DNA from: Candidatus Bathyarchaeota archaeon
GTDB lineage: Archaea; Thermoproteota; Bathyarchaeia; Bathyarchaeales; UBA233
Length of the DNA stretch: 5,527 nt
Reading direction: 5' to 3'
Assembly: GCA_007050895.1 (NCBI GenBank)
Contig: SMYP01000030.1
Coordinates: 1-5,527 of the forward strand
In this document: positions 4,916 through 5,527 of the stretch, one piece after another
How positions within the stretch are numbered: position 1 is the stretch's first letter
Layout of the letters: every line of letters begins with the position of its first letter
Translations under genes and position numbers: made by a program
Notes under the pieces: generated by a model
The model's database searches: none
The model's input: only the letters and a program-made list of their open reading frames with translations
Told to the model about the DNA's origin: nothing

Positions 4916-5248
4916 GTGAACTCTAATATCGAATTTGCATTTTGTGAGGAAATAAAGCTGTTCGGAGAGCAAGAAAAAATCGCAACCTCTAAATCTTTAC
5001 TTTTATTTGGCGGTTTGACAATTGCGGTTTGGGTTGCGGTAAGCACTTCTGTGTTTTGGGTAATTTACCCGGCATATGGCTGGTTTTTCCGGTCCATCAA
5101 CTGCCGAACTTCGGCTACATGTCCAATAGGCGCCATTTTTTGTATCGATAATGAAGAGCCAAGTATCGTTGAATCTAATTTTTTTCATGGGTGTGGTGAC
5201 TGCAAATCAAGGTGTCCAGCTGACGCGGTTAGCTTAAAAAATTGTTAA
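4916..5248 (+). CDS. Membrane-anchored ferredoxin-like protein, partial ligand set
   Basis: A 110-residue product in three parts: a short polar N-terminus (1-26), one hydrophobic helix (about 27-52) and a C-terminal domain with the outline of a 2[4Fe-4S] ferredoxin (63-110). The second motif reads F90-H-G-C93-x2-C96-x3-C100-P, with phenylalanine where the first cysteine should be. The first motif keeps only C69-P; the positions expected for its other cysteines hold R59, N62 and T65, although C63 is close. C10, C76 and C110 are extra. The protein might carry one [3Fe-4S] or unusual cluster, another metal, or none. GTG 4916 overlaps an AGGTGA motif that would itself be the SD, so translation may start a few codons later with an uncommon codon. 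It probably shares a transcript with thioredoxin and may relay electrons at the membrane (inference). Confidence 0.65.
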   Translation: MNSNIEFAFCEEIKLFGEQEKIATSKSLLLFGGLTIAVWVAVSTSVFWVIYPAYGWFFRSINCRTSATCPIGAIFCIDNEEPSIVESNFFHGCGDCKSRCPADAVSLKNC

Positions 5249-5309
5249 GTCGTTTTCTGAACTGACTTTGTTTGAGCTTTTTATTTAGGAGCAAACTTAC
5301 GCAGGATTT

Positions 5310-5343
5310 CCTATCGTATACTACAGGTCAAATACTCGATAGG
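5310..5343. repeat. 7-base inverted repeat
   Basis: CCTATCG (5310-5316) pairs perfectly with CGATAGG (5337-5343). A further TAT/ATA match just inside, behind a 2-base bulge, lengthens the stem. It lies 62 bases after the ferredoxin-like stop and could be a 3' end structure of that transcript. Confidence 0.35.
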
Positions 5344-5363
5344 CAAATATAATTTGTATCATG

Positions 5364-5395
5364 CAACTCCATATGTTGTTTTTTTTCGGTTTTTT
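5364..5395 (+). terminator. Poly-U terminator of the thioredoxin transcript
   Basis: CAAC (5364-5367) and GTTG (5375-5378) can form a small stem directly followed by eight T (5379-5386), CGG and another six T (5390-5395). T-runs of this kind are the standard archaeal termination signal. It is placed to end the thioredoxin/ferredoxin-like transcript about 120-150 bases after the last stop codon. Confidence 0.45.
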
Positions 5396-5482
5396 CCTAA
5401 AGTCTTTGGAATATTGCGAGCTAAGCTTTACTAACATTCTTGACTAATTATTACATAAGTATCTTTGTTGAATCTGTAAAGT

Positions 5483-5527
5483 CTATTTCTTGCCAAAGAT
5501 TGCTTTAGCGGGAAGCACTATCCCGAT
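5483..5527 (-). CDS. Possible C-terminus of a gene cut by the right edge
   Basis: A minus-strand frame is open from the window edge to a TAG at 5485-5483 and reads IGIVLPAKAIFGKK, a hydrophobic strand and a basic tail that look like a normal protein end. Fourteen residues are not enough to name a family or to be certain that it is coding. If real, this gene converges on the thioredoxin/ferredoxin-like pair. Confidence 0.3.
   Translation of the reverse strand: MGIVLPAKAIFGKK

Larger units (their letters stand above)
5249..5482. other. Intergenic region after the ferredoxin-like gene
   Basis: No gene is visible. A 7-base inverted repeat (5310-5343) and T-tracts (5379-5395) are described separately. 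A smaller T-rich stretch, GCTTTTTATTT, lies at 5276-5286. The likely gene at the right edge ends at 5483 on the minus strand, so transcription from both sides converges here. Confidence 0.4.

Overview
The window is archaeal. The SecY-type translocon subunit and the ribosomal protein uL15 are both of the archaeal/eukaryotic type. Start sites follow archaeal habits: TATA-like boxes about 30 bases from the start codon, leaderless or short-leader mRNAs, and Shine-Dalgarno (SD) motifs in only some genes. No sequence search could be run. An uncultured lineage of the Bathyarchaeota/TACK kind is my guess and cannot be shown here.

Left third (1-1326): AT-rich and sparsely coded. It holds two small cysteine-rich genes facing opposite ways: a 47-codon ORF on the minus strand (304-447) and a 57-codon zinc-ribbon-like gene on the plus strand (721-894) with a clear SD. 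Around them are several inverted repeats, a hairpin with T-tracts that looks like a terminator (205-280), and a short protein-like fragment without a start codon (1042-1125).

Middle (1327-2061): a 244-residue protein with an N-terminal winged-helix-like domain and a C-terminal BglII/BamHI-type nuclease core (D164...E173-x-E175). No methyltransferase gene lies next to it, so it looks like an orphan restriction-type enzyme. It converges on the secY operon.

Right half, minus strand (4479 down to 2181): a compact operon of a small heat-shock (Hsp20/alpha-crystallin) protein, uL15 and SecY. The spacing is 1 and 9 bases. This is the end of the classical archaeal spc operon, but the gene before uL15 is a chaperone instead of uL30, and adenylate kinase does not follow SecY.

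Right end, plus strand (4556-5248): a thioredoxin (WCGPC) and a small single-pass membrane protein with a partly degraded ferredoxin domain. They are transcribed divergently from the chaperone operon, and one TATA-like element between them could serve both directions. A minus-strand gene seems to enter from the right edge (5483-5527).

The best candidates for something new are the orphan BglII-like nuclease with its cysteine-rich neighbours, the chaperone fused transcriptionally to the uL15-SecY pair, and the membrane ferredoxin that lacks expected cluster ligands beside a thioredoxin.
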